Shown piece after piece: positions 62,872 to 64,000 of a DNA stretch of 64,000 nt (the first letter of the stretch is position 1; each line of letters opens with the position of its first letter). The notes under the pieces were generated by a model. That model did not search any database and had not been told where the DNA came from. It saw nothing but the letters and a program-made list of their open reading frames with translations. The DNA is taken from positions 62,001 through 126,000 of the forward strand of contig NZ_BCQT01000020.1 in NCBI RefSeq assembly GCF_001552215.1. The letters run 5' to 3'. Made by a program: the position numbers and the translations under genes. The DNA comes from Actinomadura macra NBRC 14102 (GTDB lineage Bacteria; Actinomycetota; Actinomycetes; Streptosporangiales; Streptosporangiaceae).

Positions 62872-63621
62872 TCAGTTCAGTGCGGCGAAGGCGCGAAGTT
62901 TGTCGGCTGCCTGGTGGGCGGACAGCAGGTTGATCGGTTGGTGTGGGAGGGCTCGGGGCCCGTCGTGGTCGGTGAAGTGGGTGGGGCCGTAGGGCCAAGC
63001 GCCGGCGATGAGAGCGATGAGGTTGCTGTCAGGCCAGCGTTGGAGCGTTTGGTGGACGACGTCGGCATCCGGGCCAGGTTTCGTGAACCAGAGAACGGTA
63101 GAGGTGGTGGGCGGTCGGCGGCCATCGCTGGGCGCTGCGATGGCGTTAGCCTCGAACTCCAGTCGCTCGATGGCGGCCTCCAGGGTCTCGGCCACGTGAA
63201 GGCGCGCGGGGAACTTGGTGAGCTGGGTGTCGTTGAGGGCGTCGGACCATAGCGCGTTTAGGTCGTGCTGGGTCGCAATGATCCAGGACACCCCGATCTT
63301 GCTGGTGAGGGCCTCGGTCAGGATGGCGCGCAGGAGGCTGTCGGCGCCGGGGCCGATGAAGCCGGCGCCCTGCGGGTGGCCGAAGACGCGGGCGAGCGGT
63401 TCACTCGGCCGGTCGGGCGTGATCGAGTTCTGGAATCGGTCGGGGATACGGCGTTGGAGCAGCGTTCGTAGACGGGCGAGGGCGTGCGGGTGGGCGCGGT
63501 TGGCGCTGCGGTCGAGATTGCCGTGAGGCTGGTGCTTCGTCGTCGTGCGTTTCTTGCAGGGGCAGGTGCGGGTGAGGACGTTCAAGGGATGACCTCCCAG
63601 GTCGTGTTCGAGATGAAGCAC
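62872..63621 (-). CDS. Unknown protein with FtsK/TraB-like ATPase-fragment features
   Basis: A 249-aa protein. The middle reads AGFIGPGADSLLRAILTEAL, VSWIIATQHDLNALW and FPARLHVAETLEAAIERLEF, and the end TVLWFTKPGPDADVVHQTLQ, LIALIAGAWPYGPTHF. This pattern resembles the ATPase-like middle of actinomycete LysM/SARP-linked proteins, where GPGA lines up with a P-loop-like turn, but a true Walker motif is missing. It may be the end of a larger broken gene. The first 60 residues are basic and less protein-like, so the start is uncertain. Confidence 0.5.
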   Translation of the reverse strand: MLHLEHDLGGHPLNVLTRTCPCKKRTTTKHQPHGNLDRSANRAHPHALARLRTLLQRRIPDRFQNSITPDRPSEPLARVFGHPQGAGFIGPGADSLLRAILTEALTSKIGVSWIIATQHDLNALWSDALNDTQLTKFPARLHVAETLEAAIERLEFEANAIAAPSDGRRPPTTSTVLWFTKPGPDADVVHQTLQRWPDSNLIALIAGAWPYGPTHFTDHDGPRALPHQPINLLSAHQAADKLRAFAALN

Positions 63622-64000
63622 GATGAAAGCGGAGAGATCAGGCCGCGCCTATGATCGAAACTCATGCTGGTGAGAACTGGTCACCTCTAGTGGTCGTCCC
63701 GAGGTGGCCGAGGAACGAAACGCCAGCGAGGTAGGGCCGTTGGGCGGTCGCGGGCGGGAGTGGCGACTTTCGTTCATTGAGCACTAACTGTCACTCCGAA
63801 ATCAGGTCGTGTTCGCAGGTTCGACGGCTAGCACGCGGCCGGGGGGTCGCGCAGCCGTGACCTTCGCTGCCGGGGCCTTCCAAGTTCTGATGGACGATGG
63901 GGGCATCGCACTCTGGGGCCGCGGCCCCATGACCGGTCCGGGACGCGTCGGAATTTGGCTCTAGCTGTTCCCCCTCTTTCACGTCCTTGACGGCGTCCTT
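63622..64000. other. Right edge, no supported gene
   Basis: No frame with family features; only a 63-aa minus-strand frame (63791-63982) with weak composition. No repeat or tRNA is visible. The intact tRNA-Phe predicted from the att copies is not inside the window. Confidence 0.35.

Overview
This is high-GC DNA with actinomycete-style genes: GTG starts, 4-base stop/start overlaps, LAL and MarR regulators, a DUF5997 gene and a dnaK-grpE-dnaJ-clpB set. The stress and catabolic genes look most like Streptosporangiales (Nonomuraea/Streptosporangium type). That placement is inferred from gene content, because the window has no rRNA or complete tRNA.

Left part (1-12.9 kb) is accessory and worn. 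It holds a short two-component system divergent from a berberine-bridge-type FAD oxidase, the C-terminal half of a NACHT-type membrane protein cut by an IS481 relic, a secreted DUF4360 protein, a LysR effector-domain-only protein divergent from a DUF5997 gene, a DEDDh exonuclease, an unknown protein with a DUF5763-like Cys/His knuckle, a secreted lipase, and relics of ISL3 and IS1380 elements.

From 12.9 to 29.7 kb is a compact catabolic cluster. An aldehyde dehydrogenase is divergent from a 12-gene run: cupin, PDR/VanB-type reductase, two-domain extradiol-type VOC dioxygenase, aspartate-dehydrogenase-like protein, hydrolase, two SDRs, ThDP enzyme, a hydrolase-like remnant, a 78-aa recombinase-like HTH protein, a Rieske oxygenase, a small unknown protein and a RidA-like protein. 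A NitT/TauT-type ABC importer runs convergently and is divergent from a MarR regulator. Together they suggest uptake, ring hydroxylation, ring cleavage and side-chain processing of an aromatic or N-containing compound. The substrate cannot be read from the sequence.

From 30.5 to 44.95 kb is a protein-quality-control and redox island: a cNMP-binding thioredoxin-reductase-like flavoprotein, zinc-ribbon thioredoxin, Hsp20, CPA1 antiporter, LAL regulator, DUF1931 protein and dnaK-grpE-dnaJ-cbpM-clpB. It resembles in content the transmissible heat-tolerance islands of proteobacteria.

From 45.2 kb rightwards is an integration hotspot. Three copies of the 3' part of a tRNA-Phe(GAA) gene (45465, 46442, 57778), all on the minus strand, mark stacked att sites. 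Between them lie a HigBA-type toxin-antitoxin pair, a 1014-aa SF1 helicase-PLD-DUF5710 fusion resembling single-gene Mokosh type II defence, an Xre/DUF2178-like pair with strong palindromes, several damaged IS elements and a TerD-vWA protein. Beyond the third copy are a low-GC ParA plus SAP-like gene pair with upstream repeats, a decarboxylase fragment, a 5'-truncated group II intron with an intact domain V, and a second ISL3 relic. No CRISPR array was seen.
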